64,000 nucleotides of DNA from Kribbella qitaiheensis (GCF_014217565.1 NZ_CP043661.1:868001-932000), one strand, 5' to 3'; counted from the stretch's first letter, positions 27,698 to 37,465 are shown. Translations and numbers: made by a program. The notes: generated from the letters alone by a model not told the origin.

Positions 27698-28351
27698 ATG
27701 CGGACGATCGGTGGCGACCATCTGGCGCTGCGGGATCAGGTGCTGGCCGAATTGCGGCGCCGGATCGTGGACGGCGACTACGCGCAGGGTGAGCGGCTGA
27801 CCGAGAACCGGCTGGCCGACGACTTCGGGGTGTCGCGGAATCCGGTCCGGGAAGCGCTGCGGGTGGTAGAGGCCGAAGGGTTCGTGCAGATCTTGCCGCG
27901 CCGGGGTGCGGTGGTGGCGACTCTCGACGAGACGGCGATCCGGGATCTGTTCGCAGTACGGGAACAGCTCGAGACGCTGGCGGCCGGGCTGGCCGCCGAA
28001 CGGGCGACTGCTGAGGACGTCGAGCGGTTGCGGGCCCTGCTGGCCAAAGCGAGTGCCGCTACCGACGCGGAGGACTTCGACCAGGTCGCGGAGCTGAACA
28101 GCGCCTTCCACGTCGCCGTCATCGAGATCAGCGGCAATCGGTGGCTCGCCTCCTTGTCGTCGGCGATATACCACCACGTCCACTGGGTGTTCCGGGTCGG
28201 CGCAGCGAAGCGTGCACCGCATTCGTGGGTCGAGCACATCCGCTTGGTCGAATCCATCGCCGCCGGTGACCGCACCGCCGCCGTGGAGGCAGCCCGCCAA
28301 CACGTAGAAGCTGCAGCCACAGCGGCCCTTGAGCCAGACCAGGCCAGCTAG
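27698..28351 (+). CDS. GntR-family regulator with FCD ligand domain
   Basis: An N-terminal winged helix (IVDGDYAQGERLTENRLADD, FGVSRNPVREALRVVEAEGF) precedes an all-helical FCD domain. The FCD domain has the metal/ligand residues expected in AELNSAFHVAVIEISGN and near HVHWVFRVG. The ATG at 27698 has a GGGGGAGGA site just upstream and was preferred over starts 24-81 bases earlier. The gene converges on gamma-glutamyltransferase with a 4-base overlap. It may control that peptide-uptake operon, which is an inference. Confidence 0.85.
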   Translation: MRTIGGDHLALRDQVLAELRRRIVDGDYAQGERLTENRLADDFGVSRNPVREALRVVEAEGFVQILPRRGAVVATLDETAIRDLFAVREQLETLAAGLAAERATAEDVERLRALLAKASAATDAEDFDQVAELNSAFHVAVIEISGNRWLASLSSAIYHHVHWVFRVGAAKRAPHSWVEHIRLVESIAAGDRTAAVEAARQHVEAAATAALEPDQAS

Positions 28352-30120
28352 CGTCCTACGGCGTAGCCCTGCATGCCGCGCGGGTTGGCGGCGCCTGCCA
28401 GTACGCCGTCCGGCTCGCGGCTGACCGCGCAGAGCCTGCCCAGGCTCCACGGATCGGCTTCCGTCACCGCGTGCCCACGGCGTACCAGCTCATCCAGTAC
28501 TGCGGAGCCGATGCGCCCCTCGATCACCAGGCCTCCGGGCTCGCTGGCTCGGGGGTAGAACGACGACGGGAAGCCAGTCGTGTGCCACGCGGGCGCGTCG
28601 ATGGCCTCCTGGAGGTCCTCACCACCGGCCAGATGGCGCAGCAGGAACAGCAGTTGCCACTGGTCCTGCTGGTCGCCACCGGGTGATCCGCAGGCGAGCA
28701 CGGGCACACCGTCACGCAGTACGAGCGTCGGTGTCAGCGTCGTCCGAGGCCGCAGCCCCGGGGCGAGCGAGGACGCCAGCCCTTCCTCCAGCCAGAACAT
28801 CTGCAGGCGACTACCCAGGCAGAATCCGAGCTCGGGGATCGTCGGCGAGGACTGCAGCCAGCCACCGCTCGGCGTCGCGGAGATGACGTTGCCCCACTGA
28901 TCGATGACGTCGACATGGCAGGTGTCACCACGCGTCGCGCCGTCGGACGACACCGTTGGCTCACCGGTCGTCGGATCCAGCTCATAGTTGCCCACAGCAA
29001 CCGATGGCAGGGTTGCGACTCTGCCATCGGGGTGGCCCGGTCGGAGATCTCTGGTAGCGCTCTCTCCGATCAGAGACGCTCTCTCGGCGGCGTACGCGGG
29101 GGAGAGGAGCGTCTTGAGTGGCACGTCCACGCCATCGCCGTACCAGGCCTCGCGGTCGGCGTACGACAACTTCATGACCTCGACGGTGGTGTGCACGGCG
29201 TCCGCGCTGTTTAAATCCAGGTCTGCTGGGTCGCCCAGCTCGGCCAGTACGGCGAGCGACTGCAGCAGGGCCGGTCCTTGTCCCCACGGTCCTGTCTTGG
29301 CGACTGTGTGCCCATGCCAGTCGAGCGTGGCCGGCTCCTCCCAGCTCGCCCGGTACGCCGCCATATCCGCGCCGGTGATGAGACCGGCATGGTCCGAACC
29401 GCTGGAGTCGCGATGCGGCAGCCGGGAGAACTTGTCGACCGCCTCGGCGACGAACCCTTCGCGCCACGTACGTCGAGCCCGCTCGACCTGGACCTCCCGG
29501 TCCGGCCCAGCGCCTTCGGCAGCGACCAGGAGCCGCTCTAGCGTGTCGGCGTACGCCGTGTTGCGGAAGAGCTTGTTGGCGCGAGGCGGCTGACCGTCCT
29601 GCAACCAGAGCGCCGCCGAAGTCGGCCAGTGCTCGGTGAACAACTCCTGCACCGTGGTGACAGTGCCGCCGACACGAGCCACCAGCGGATGACCGTTGCG
29701 CGCATAACCGATCGCCGGCTCGAGAACAGTGCGCAGCGGCAGACTGCCGTGGTCGCGCAGCAACAACAGCCACGCGTCGACAGCACCTGGCACTGTTGCT
29801 GCCAGCGGGCCGGAGCCGGGGATCAGCGACAGCCCGAGGGAGCGGTAGTGCTCGATCGTGGCGCCTGCAGGTGCGACGCCCTGTCCACAGAGCACTCGCG
29901 GTGTGGGGTCGGCAGCTGTGGCGATGATCGCGGGGACCTCCCCGCCCGGGCCGTTCAGGTGTGGTTCGACGACGTGCAGCACGAACCCGGCCGTTGCGGC
30001 GGCGTCGAAGGCATTGCCCCCGAGCTCCAGGATCCGCATCGCCGACTGCGACGCGAGCCAGTGCGTCGACGAGACCATCCCGAACGTGCCGCGCAAGGTG
30101 GGCCGGGTGGTGAAGGTCAT
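28348..30120 (-). CDS. Gamma-glutamyltransferase family protein
   Basis: The 590-residue protein follows the Ntn-hydrolase gamma-glutamyltranspeptidase plan. The N-terminal subunit starts [20 protein letters not shown] and has [21 protein letters not shown]. The autoprocessing site with nucleophile Thr is in [20 protein letters not shown]. The small-subunit motif is [11 protein letters not shown]. There is no signal peptide, so it is probably cytoplasmic. It overlaps the upstream peptide-transport ATPase gene by ATGA, which suggests that it cleaves gamma-glutamyl compounds brought in by that transporter. Confidence 0.85.
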   Translation of the reverse strand: MTFTTRPTLRGTFGMVSSTHWLASQSAMRILELGGNAFDAAATAGFVLHVVEPHLNGPGGEVPAIIATAADPTPRVLCGQGVAPAGATIEHYRSLGLSLIPGSGPLAATVPGAVDAWLLLLRDHGSLPLRTVLEPAIGYARNGHPLVARVGGTVTTVQELFTEHWPTSAALWLQDGQPPRANKLFRNTAYADTLERLLVAAEGAGPDREVQVERARRTWREGFVAEAVDKFSRLPHRDSSGSDHAGLITGADMAAYRASWEEPATLDWHGHTVAKTGPWGQGPALLQSLAVLAELGDPADLDLNSADAVHTTVEVMKLSYADREAWYGDGVDVPLKTLLSPAYAAERASLIGESATRDLRPGHPDGRVATLPSVAVGNYELDPTTGEPTVSSDGATRGDTCHVDVIDQWGNVISATPSGGWLQSSPTIPELGFCLGSRLQMFWLEEGLASSLAPGLRPRTTLTPTLVLRDGVPVLACGSPGGDQQDQWQLLFLLRHLAGGEDLQEAIDAPAWHTTGFPSSFYPRASEPGGLVIEGRIGSAVLDELVRRGHAVTEADPWSLGRLCAVSREPDGVLAGAANPRGMQGYAVGR

Positions 30121-31170
30121 GAAGCGACTCCTCTGCTGAGATCAGGTTGTTCGCGTACGTCGGGTCCGGTGCCGTCGTCGTTGACCAGATGGCAGGCGAC
30201 CCGGTGTCCACCCTCTCCGATGACGCGGGACTCCGGTACCACCGTCCGGCATCTGTCCACCGCCACCGGGCAGCGGGTGTGGAACCGGCAGCCCGACGGC
30301 GGGTCTATCGCCGACGGCAGGTCGTCACCGAGCAGCACCGGGCCGGCGCCCTCGCTGTGCCGCCGGGTCCGGCACGGGAGCGGCTGACAACAACGCCTGC
30401 GTATAGGGATGAGCTGGTACGCCGAAGATCCGCTCGCGCGGGCCTTGCTCGACGAGCTGTCCCAGGTACATCACTGCGACCTCGTCTGCGAGGTACTCGA
30501 CCGCTGAGAGATCGTGAGTGATGAACAGGCAGGCGAAGCCGAGATCCCGTTGCAGGTCGGCGAGCAGGTTGAGGACAGAGGCCTGCACTGAGACGTCCAG
30601 CGCGCTGGTTGGTTCGTCTGCGACCAGTAGCCGGGGTTCGGAGATCAGTGCGCGGGCGATGCTGACCCGCTGCCGCTGGCCGCCGGACAACTCGTGTGGC
30701 GCGCGCTGTGCGACTTCCGGGCGGAGACCGACCCGTCTGAGGGCTTCGGCGACGGCAGCGCGGCTGTTGGGGCGCCGCATCAGTCGTAGGGGCTCACTGA
30801 CGATGTCGCCGACCGAGAAGCGCGGGTCGAGTGAGCCCGCGGGGTCCTGGAAGACGATCGACACGTTTCGCCGATGCGGGCGGAGTTGCCGCCGGCTGAG
30901 GTGGGTGATGTCGACGTCTGCGAGGCGGACCGTGCCGCCGGTCGGTTCGAGCAGGCGCACGATGCAGCGGCCGACAGTGGACTTCCCGGAACCGCTCTCG
31001 CCGACCAGAGCGACCACGGTCCCTTGCCGGATCTGTAGTGAAACCCCGTCGACCGCACGGACCGGCCCGAAGTGCATGACGAGGTCTTCGAGCTCCAGTG
31101 CATTCACACCGCGCTCCAGGTCACTCACTTCGTGCTCCAGTGCATTCACTTCGGGCTCCAGCGCGTTCAT
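30117..31170 (-). CDS. Peptide ABC transporter ATPase, DppF/OppF type, frameshifted near its end
   Basis: The nucleotide-binding domain is complete: Walker [11 protein letters not shown]-loop [11 protein letters not shown], signature LSGGQRQR, Walker [13 protein letters not shown] and switch ITHDLSAV. After [15 protein letters not shown] the frame runs to a stop at 30325. The family's C-terminal peptide-transporter motif ([20 protein letters not shown]) continues in the neighbouring frame to 30117, where it overlaps the next gene by ATGA. One base seems lost near 30360. The ATG at 31170 overlaps the upstream stop. It is followed by four in-frame 21-base repeats, (M/V)-x-x-L-E-type heptads, which are not part of normal DppF. 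Confidence 0.8.
31087..31170. repeat. Four tandem 21-base units at the start of the second peptide ATPase
   Basis: On the minus strand the units follow the form (A/G)TGAATGCACTGGAGCnCGA and encode [21 protein letters not shown] and NALELED. Each unit carries GGAG followed after 6 bases by a GTGA or the next codons. The ribosome site plus start codon is thus repeated in frame. Confidence 0.75.
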
Positions 31171-32156
31171 GAGGCCTCCACTGGGTTCCAGCACGCCACC
31201 TGGTGGGCGCCGGCGGTCAGCCGCGGCTGCGTCGTAGTACAGGTGTCTAGTGCGCGCGGGCAGCGGTCGGCGAAGGTGCAGGCGTCAGGCTGCGTGGCTA
31301 AGGACGGGACCAGGCCGGGGATCTCGCTCAGGCGGTGAGTACCCGCGTGTCTGCCTGCTGCGGGCGACGCTGCCAGGAGCCCTGCTGTGTAAGGGTGTTG
31401 TGGGCGGGCGAACAGGTCGTCCACGCCTGCTGTCTCGACTATGCGGCCCGCGTACATGACAGCGACCCGGTCTGCGAGGTCCGCGACTACGCCGAGGTCG
31501 TGGGTGATCAGGACGACGCTGGTACCGAGGCGCTCGCGCAGGTTCCGCAGTACGTCGAGGATGCCGGCCTGGATCGTCACGTCGAGTGCAGTGGTCGGCT
31601 CGTCCGCGATCAGGACCTTCGGATCGCACGCGACCGCCATGGCGATCATCACTCGTTGCCGCATGCCACCGGAGAGCTGGTGCGGGTAGTCGTCGACCCG
31701 GCGCTCGGCCGACGAGATGCCGACGAGCTTGAGCAGCTCTACGCAACGCGCGCGGGCCGCCGTACGGGACAGGCCGATGTGGACGCGCAGTACTTCGCTG
31801 ATCTGGTAGCCGACGGTGAAGACCGGGTTCAGCGAGGTCATCGGCTCCTGGAAGATGTACGCGATCTCGCGGCCACGGATGGAGCGGAGAGTGCGCTTGT
31901 CCGCACCGACCAGCTCTGTGCCGTCCAGCTGGACAGAGCCGTCGACGGTTGCACTGCGGGGGAGTAGACCGGCCAGGCTCATCGCGGTGACGCTCTTGCC
32001 GCACCCTGACTCACCGACTACGGCCAGTACTTCGCCGTCGCGCACTTCGAGGTCGACCTGGTCCACTGCCGACACCGGTCCGTCCTCTGTCCGAAACGAC
32101 ACCGAGAGGCCGCGGACCCGTAGTACGGGCGTGGTGGTAATGACTGGGGTTGTCAT
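31167..32156 (-). CDS. Peptide ABC transporter ATPase, DppD/OppD type
   Basis: All ABC motifs are present: Walker [26 protein letters not shown], signature [14 protein letters not shown], Walker [13 protein letters not shown], and the switch His in LITHDLGVV. The oligopeptide/dipeptide C-terminal extension with an Fe-S-like cysteine cluster is complete ([15 protein letters not shown]). It pairs with the adjacent DppF-type ATPase to drive uptake through the two permeases encoded upstream. Both ends overlap neighbours by ATGA, so translation is coupled. Confidence 0.92.
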   Translation of the reverse strand: MTTPVITTTPVLRVRGLSVSFRTEDGPVSAVDQVDLEVRDGEVLAVVGESGCGKSVTAMSLAGLLPRSATVDGSVQLDGTELVGADKRTLRSIRGREIAYIFQEPMTSLNPVFTVGYQISEVLRVHIGLSRTAARARCVELLKLVGISSAERRVDDYPHQLSGGMRQRVMIAMAVACDPKVLIADEPTTALDVTIQAGILDVLRNLRERLGTSVVLITHDLGVVADLADRVAVMYAGRIVETAGVDDLFARPQHPYTAGLLAASPAAGRHAGTHRLSEIPGLVPSLATQPDACTFADRCPRALDTCTTTQPRLTAGAHQVACWNPVEAS

Positions 32157-33034
32157 CGGCGGCTCGCCTTCGGGTCGACGGCGTCGCGCAGGCTGTCGCC
32201 GACGATGTTGAACGCCAACGTGAGCAGCATGATCGCGAGGCCGGGCATCACCGCGGCCCAGGGTGCACGCGACGCGAACTGCTGCGCGTCGGAGAGCATC
32301 GTGCCGAGGCTTGGCGCGGGTGGCTGGATGCCGAGACCCAGGAACGAGAGCACGGCCTCGCCCAGGATCGCGGCCGGGAGCGCGACGGTGGCCTGCACGA
32401 TGATCACCGAGGCGGCGTTGGGGAGGATGTGCCGGCCGAGGACCCAGAGGTCGCTGGCGCCCTCGACGATCGCGGCGGCGACGAAGTCGAGCGATTTGAG
32501 TCTCAGGGTTTCCGACCGGACGATCCGGATCACTCCCGGGATCTGCGCGATGCCGATCGCGATCGCCGCGTTGCCGAGGCTCGCCCCGCGGATCGCCGCC
32601 AGGCCGACTGCCAGGATCAGGAACGGGAAGGCGAGGACGAGATCGGTGAGCCGGGAGATGAGTGCGTCGATCGCGCGGAAGTAGCCGGCCATCAGACCGA
32701 GCGGTACGCCGATCACCAGCGAGGTCGCGACGGCCAGCAGTCCGACGTGCAGGGAGGCGCGGAGGCCGAACATGATCCGCGACAGGACATCGCGGCCCAG
32801 GTCATCGGTGCCGAGCAGGTAGCCGACCGTCCCGGGTGGCGCGAAGGCACGGTCGAGATGGGTCTGGGTCGGTTCGTGTGGGGCCAGCCAGTTGGCGAAG
32901 ACGGCTGTGAGGATCGCGGTCGCGAGGACGATCAGCCCGGTGATGGCGAGCGGATTGCGCAGCATCCGGCGAAGAACCTTCCGCCGGCGCGACGGCGTAC
33001 CGGCGGTTGTGACGGTGACATCGGCGACGGCCAT
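32153..33034 (-). CDS. Peptide ABC transporter permease, DppC type
   Basis: The N-terminal helix (NPLAITGLIVLATAILTAVF) precedes the DppC signature LGTDDLGRDVLSRIMFGLRA. The coupling loop region is VEGASDLWVLGRHILPNAAS and five or more further membrane spans are visible. It forms the channel together with the DppB-type protein. The gene overlaps the upstream permease stop by one base and the downstream ATPase start by four. Confidence 0.9.
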   Translation of the reverse strand: MAVADVTVTTAGTPSRRRKVLRRMLRNPLAITGLIVLATAILTAVFANWLAPHEPTQTHLDRAFAPPGTVGYLLGTDDLGRDVLSRIMFGLRASLHVGLLAVATSLVIGVPLGLMAGYFRAIDALISRLTDLVLAFPFLILAVGLAAIRGASLGNAAIAIGIAQIPGVIRIVRSETLRLKSLDFVAAAIVEGASDLWVLGRHILPNAASVIIVQATVALPAAILGEAVLSFLGLGIQPPAPSLGTMLSDAQQFASRAPWAAVMPGLAIMLLTLAFNIVGDSLRDAVDPKASRR

Positions 33035-33987
33035 CAGGACTCACCCCTGACCCGGATGCGGGGATCGATGACGGAGTACAGCAGGTCGACCAGCAGGTTG
33101 ATCACGATGTACGCCGTCGCGGTGACCAGGACGACCGCCTGGATCACCGGGTAGTCGCGCTGGAAGACGGCATCGACGGTGAGCTTGCCGAATCCCGGCA
33201 GCGCGAAGATCCGCTCGGTCACGACGGCGCCTGAGATGAGTGCGCCGAGTTGGAGCCCGACGATCGTGATGACCACGATCAGGCTGTTGCGCAGTGCGTG
33301 GCGGCCGATCACTGCGCGCCGCGGCAGGCCTTTGGCTTCGGCTGTGCGGATGTAGTCGGCCGATAGTGCGTCCAGCATCGATGATCGTGTCTGGCGCATG
33401 ATGACCGCGGCGAGGCCGGTGCCGAGGATGAGGGCCGGCAGTACCAGGTGGTGGAGGTTGCCGATCGGGTCACTGAAGAAGGGCACGAATCCTGACGCGG
33501 GGAACAGGCCGAGGGCGACCGAGAGGTAGAGGATCGCCATCAGGCCGAGCCAGAAGTTCGGGACGGACAGGCCGAGCAGCGCCAGCGCGTTGGCTGCCCA
33601 CTCGGCTGGGCGTCCGCGCTGTACGGCGGCGACCACGCCGGTCCCGACACCGATCACGCCCGCGATGGCGATCGCCAGCAGGGACAGCTCCATCGTCACG
33701 GGGAGAGCGCTCTTCAGCATCGAGGAAACGCTCTCTCCCGTTCTGATCGAGACTCCGAGATCGCCCCGGGCAGCATGGCTGACGAACCGCCAGAACTGGA
33801 CCAGCACGGAGTCGTCCAGGCCGTACTGCTCCCTGATCGCCCGGAGCGACTCGGGGTCGCGGTCCTCGCCTGCGAGCGCCAACGCCGGATCGCCGGGGAG
33901 CGCTCGCACCCCGAGGAACACGACGATCGTTGCCAGCAGCAACGTGACGAGCGACTGCCAGAGGCGGTGCAGGAGATAGCGCTTCAT
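33034..33987 (-). CDS. Peptide ABC transporter permease, DppB type
   Basis: The sequence opens with the family pattern MKRYLLHRLWQSLVTLLLAT and FLGVRALPGDPA. Six helices follow, with the coupling loop EAKGLPRRAVIGRHALRNSL and the C-terminal VDLLYSVIDPRIR. All are typical of DppB/OppB. It is the first permease of the operon and lies 55 bases after the binding-protein gene. Confidence 0.92.
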   Translation of the reverse strand: MKRYLLHRLWQSLVTLLLATIVVFLGVRALPGDPALALAGEDRDPESLRAIREQYGLDDSVLVQFWRFVSHAARGDLGVSIRTGESVSSMLKSALPVTMELSLLAIAIAGVIGVGTGVVAAVQRGRPAEWAANALALLGLSVPNFWLGLMAILYLSVALGLFPASGFVPFFSDPIGNLHHLVLPALILGTGLAAVIMRQTRSSMLDALSADYIRTAEAKGLPRRAVIGRHALRNSLIVVITIVGLQLGALISGAVVTERIFALPGFGKLTVDAVFQRDYPVIQAVVLVTATAYIVINLLVDLLYSVIDPRIRVRGES

Positions 33988-34042
33988 CGAGTCCTTCCTC
34001 CGGCCTTCATGAATTGCCGCTGCCAGGTGTTATCTGGCATTG

Positions 34043-35692
34043 CTATTTCGCGAAGCCGGCGAAGGCGGTCCGGATCACCCCGTCCGGGTAGGTCTGGACG
34101 CCGAGTACCTTCTTCGAGACGCCGGTCAGGTTGCGCTGCCGGTAGAGGTAGATCACCGGGTCGTCCTGCTGGAGCTTGCCGACCACCTGGCCGTAGAGCT
34201 GGACCCGCTGCGCCTTGTCCTTCGCCTGCCGGGCATCGGTGAGCAGCTTGTCGACGTCGGGGCTGCTGTAGCCGGCGACGTTCTGGCTCCCCGTCGTACC
34301 GACGAAGTTGTAGATGTTCGCGTCCGGGTCGACGCGGCCCGACCAGCCGAGCTGCAGCAGTTCGAAGTCGCCGCGATCCTGCTGGTCCAGCAACGAGGCG
34401 TACTCGACCGGCTTGATCACCAGGTCGAACCCACCCTCCTTCACCATCGCCTGCAACGCCTGCGCCAGTCGCAGGCTGTCCGGGTTGTTCGAGGTGATCA
34501 TCGAGACCTTGTACGGCGTACTCACACCCGCTTGCTTGAGCAGGTCCTTCGCCTTGGCCGGGTCGTGCGCCGGGCAGACCTGAGCGGCATCGCTGGTGAA
34601 CTCGCTCTTCGGCGAGATCGGCGAACATCCGACTGTGTTCAGCCCGTTGAAGATCGACTTCACCAGCGCGTCCCGGTCGATCGACGCCTCCAGCGCCTGC
34701 CGGACCCGCGGGTCCTTCGCGATCGGAGTGTCGAGCTGCTTCAGCGGATTGCCGACGCCGTTCGCGTTGGCGACGTTGATCGTCAGGCCCTGGTAGCCGA
34801 GCGACTGGGACTGCAGGACGGACATGTTGCTGTCCTTCTGCAGGGCCGGGGCGTCCTGGCTCGACAGCGAGTCGGCGACCTGTGCGTCGCCGGACTTGAG
34901 GTTGGCCGAGCGGATGCTGGAGTCGGTGATGATCCGGTACTCGATCGCGTCCAGGTGGACCTTGGCGGCGTCGTAGTACAGGGGATCCTTGACGACCTTG
35001 ATCGAGTTCTGGGCGACCCGGCTGGCGAACTTGAATGGTCCGACGCAGACCGGTGCGGTCGAGAAGTTCGCGCCGAGCTTGCTGACAGCGGCGGGGCTCA
35101 GGATCATGCCGGCGCGGTCCGCGAGTGCGGCGGTGAGTGGGGCGAACGGCTTGGACAGTTTGATCACGACGGTTTTGGGATCTGGCGTCTCGACCGACCT
35201 GATCGGACCGAGCTCGCTCTTGCGCCCTGAGGCGGGGAGCGTGAGACCGCGCTCGATCGACACCTTCACGGCGGCGGAGTCGAGCGTGCCGCCGTCGGCG
35301 AACTTGGCGCCCTCGCGCAGCGGGATGGTGAGGCTCAGACCATCGGCCGCGATCGTCGGCAACGCGGTCGCCAACTGCGGCACGATCCTGGCGTCGGGCC
35401 CGAGGTCGTAGAGCTTCTCGCACATGGTGTGGAACACGTACCGCGAGTACAGGCTTCGCGAGAGCGTCGGATCGAGCTTGTCGGGATCCGCCGACAACGC
35501 GACGGTCAACGTCCCGCCATCCTTCACCTTGGCCGCATCCGCGGCATCACCAAACACGTCCTGCCCGGCAGAAGCACTCGACCCGCCCGGCTGATCCCCA
35601 GTGGACTCAACCGGCGAACACCCCGAAACCACCAACGCCACCCCAACCCCGGCCACCCCCACAACCCGCGCCAACCCAGAACCCTTCGCCAA
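34043..35692 (-). CDS. Peptide/nickel-type ABC substrate-binding lipoprotein (SBP family 5)
   Basis: The body (GGTLTVALSADPDKLDPTLS, IVPQLATALPTIAADGLSLT, and KDPRVRQALEASIDRDALVK) is a family 5 solute-binding protein of the DppA/OppA class. A lipoprotein signal ends VALVVSGC, with Cys as lipidation site. The TTG at 35692 starts a normal-length signal peptide (LAKGSGLARVVGVAGVG). A longer frame reaches 36139, but it would put about 150 residues, including 14-residue repeats, before the signal peptide, which makes no sense for export. The start is therefore uncertain. It delivers peptides to the permeases encoded next. Confidence 0.85.
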   Translation of the reverse strand: MAKGSGLARVVGVAGVGVALVVSGCSPVESTGDQPGGSSASAGQDVFGDAADAAKVKDGGTLTVALSADPDKLDPTLSRSLYSRYVFHTMCEKLYDLGPDARIVPQLATALPTIAADGLSLTIPLREGAKFADGGTLDSAAVKVSIERGLTLPASGRKSELGPIRSVETPDPKTVVIKLSKPFAPLTAALADRAGMILSPAAVSKLGANFSTAPVCVGPFKFASRVAQNSIKVVKDPLYYDAAKVHLDAIEYRIITDSSIRSANLKSGDAQVADSLSSQDAPALQKDSNMSVLQSQSLGYQGLTINVANANGVGNPLKQLDTPIAKDPRVRQALEASIDRDALVKSIFNGLNTVGCSPISPKSEFTSDAAQVCPAHDPAKAKDLLKQAGVSTPYKVSMITSNNPDSLRLAQALQAMVKEGGFDLVIKPVEYASLLDQQDRGDFELLQLGWSGRVDPDANIYNFVGTTGSQNVAGYSSPDVDKLLTDARQAKDKAQRVQLYGQVVGKLQQDDPVIYLYRQRNLTGVSKKVLGVQTYPDGVIRTAFAGFAK

Positions 35693-35700
35693 CCCACCCC

Positions 35701-35860
35701 GAAGAGCCGGGAGTTTGGGGACGGAGCCGTCCGAGGCCCGGCGAAGGCCCGCGAGCTTGGAGGCGGAGCCGTCCGAGGCCCGGCGAAGGCCCGGGAGTTT
35801 TGAGGCGGGGCCGTCCGAGGCCCGGCGAAGGCCCGGGAGTTTTGAGGCGGAGCTACTCCG
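35701..35860. repeat. 42-base tandem repeat upstream of the peptide-binding protein gene
   Basis: The string CCGTCCGAGGCCCGGCGAAG starts at 35727, 35769 and 35811, an exact 42-base period, with a degenerate fourth unit on each side. The units keep frame, reading KLPGLRRASDG on the minus strand, but lie upstream of the likely signal peptide. They could belong to the 5' leader of the operon. Confidence 0.8.
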
Positions 35861-36583
35861 CGCCCGGCGGAAAGCCGAGAGTTGGCGGAGGGGTCCGCCT
35901 CGAGCCTCGACGGGACCCGCGAGAAGCCAGGACAGCACGCCTGACCGCGGCTGGTCGGACTCGCCCACACCCACCTCCTCCCGCCCTTGGGCCGGACCGT
36001 CGGCGAGCGGGTGAGCCTCGGATGTGGCTTGAGTGGTGGAACTGGAACGGTCCAGTGGGCGCCGAGTTCGACGGAGCATTTCGTCCTCCCGGGAGAGCGG
36101 TTCCACCGACTGTTTCATGTATACAAGGCGCACGCGCAAGTGATTCGGCGAGTTTCACTGAACCTTTTCGCACCCCCCGCCGGATGAGCCTTGGAACGTT
36201 CAACCGAGGACCCACTCCAAGGTCGCCGGCGACTCAGTGACGACCTCCACCAGGCGACACTCCACGCACATGAAGGCGCAAGCGGCGCTGGAGCGGCTGA
36301 GTCCGCGCGAGTGCCCTAACACGCTCCGCTATCTCTGCATCACACACAGCAATCCACGGCGCGCGCCGACTTGCTGCGAGGAGTGATCGGCTTATCCCCG
36401 ATGGTGCGTGTGATGGTCGGCTTATCCCGGATGCTGCGTGTGATAGCAACCGGACCGCCGGATGCTGCGTGTGACAGTCGGCCGGACCCCGGATGCTGCG
36501 CACTGACAACGAGGAGGCACCGGCCGCCCAGGTGCTCCGTACTCCGGTCCGCGCCCGCCGCCCACGGACCGGAGTACAGGTAG
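35861..36583. other. Gene-free stretch between peptide-binding protein and GNAT genes
   Basis: No convincing protein is seen here. The minus-strand frame that runs back to 36139 has the low-complexity Arg/Ser text of noncoding GC-rich DNA. The probable promoter of the peptide operon lies in the AT-richer part around 36100-36190. The right half, 36387-36505, holds a 30-31-base tandem repeat listed separately. Confidence 0.5.
36387..36508. repeat. 30-31-base tandem repeat, four copies, with one inverted copy nearby
   Basis: ATG(G/C)TGCGTGTGA or close variants begin at 36401, 36431, 36462 and 36493. The first two copies are preceded by GGCTTATCCC(C/G)G. A degenerate inverted copy (CATCACACACAGCAATCC) lies at about 36339-36356. 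The array is intergenic, downstream of the GNAT gene on its strand. Confidence 0.7.
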
Positions 36584-37129
36584 CTAGTTTCCCCAGAGGG
36601 CCGGGTACTCGATCACGCCCGCCGGCACCGGAGTGTCGTCGAGGGGCAGCACCATCAGGTTCGGCCCGTCCTCGAGGAACGAGACGTGGATGTCGAAGTC
36701 CGACGCCAACTTGAACCCGAACCGCGGGTAGTAGTCCGCATGCCCGAGCAGAATCACAAGATGCTCGCCGGCCGCCCGCGAGGCCGCAAGCCCGGCGCGG
36801 ATCAGCGCACCACCCACGCCCTGGCCCTGATAGGCCGGCAACACCGCCAACGGCCCGAGCGACAGCACCGGCACCAACCCGATGTGCACCCGACTGAACA
36901 AAATGTGCCCAACGACGACCCCCTCGCCGTCGACAGCAACGAGCGACAACTGAGGAAGCCAGGCAGCAGGATCGCTCCGAACACCCTCGACGAGGTCGGG
37001 CTCCAAGGTCTTGCCGAACGCCAGTAGATTGACTTCACGAATGGCAGCGATATCGGCGGAAGTTTCACAACGCGTAATCCAGGACAACGGAAAACCCTTC
37101 AGTACAAGGGGATCCCAACCGACCAGCAC
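36584..37129 (-). CDS. GNAT acetyltransferase (YhbS-like)
   Basis: The 181-residue protein has IREVNLLAFGKTLEPDLVEG near the N-terminus. The acetyl-CoA loop is LAVLPAYQGQGVGGALIRAG. It then has LVILLGHADYYPRFGFKLAS. This set of motifs is typical of the YhbS/COG3153 group of GNAT enzymes. The N-terminal dozen residues are uncertain, and the true start may be slightly downstream near SWITRCETS. It stands alone, between two repeat-bearing intergenic regions. Its acceptor is unknown. Confidence 0.82.
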   Translation of the reverse strand: MLVGWDPLVLKGFPLSWITRCETSADIAAIREVNLLAFGKTLEPDLVEGVRSDPAAWLPQLSLVAVDGEGVVVGHILFSRVHIGLVPVLSLGPLAVLPAYQGQGVGGALIRAGLAASRAAGEHLVILLGHADYYPRFGFKLASDFDIHVSFLEDGPNLMVLPLDDTPVPAGVIEYPALWGN

Positions 37130-37465
37130 AGCCGGATCAGGCCGGGCCCCGGGAGATGAGGACGACAGACGAAACCAGGGCGCCGCACAACACGGCCGCC
37201 ACCATCGCGGTCATCAACTCATCTCCCTTCCCGACTCGAAGTCCTACGGCCACCCTAGTGACCCCAACCCCATCCCGCAGCCGAATTTTCCTCCTCCAAA
37301 CCGTCAGTTCGTCGACACCGCCTACAAGCGGTCAGTTCGCTGGTACGGCCCGCAACCGTCAGTTCGTTGGTACGGGCTACAGAAGTCAGTTCGCTGGTGT
37401 GGGCTACAAGAAGTCAGTTCGCTGGTGTGGGCTACAAGCGGTCAGTTCGCTGGGATGGCGGATCG
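37130..37465. repeat. Intergenic region with a 27-28-base tandem repeat, six copies
   Basis: GTCAGTTCG starts at 37303, 37331, 37358, 37385, 37413 and 37441. The best unit is GTCAGTTCGCTGGTGTGGGC followed by TACAAGAA. Copies touch each other with no unique spacer. The array lies just after the SWIM gene stop and upstream of the GNAT gene. The part from 37130 to 37300 shows no gene that I can support and probably carries the GNAT promoter. Confidence 0.75.

Noticed and set aside
35693..36139. N-terminal extension of the peptide-binding lipoprotein
   Set aside because: It would place a long repeat-rich segment before the signal peptide, so a start at 35692 is more plausible.
37303..37465. CRISPR array in the 27-28-base repeats
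   Set aside because: Units touch each other with no unique spacers, they are not palindromic, and no cas gene is near.
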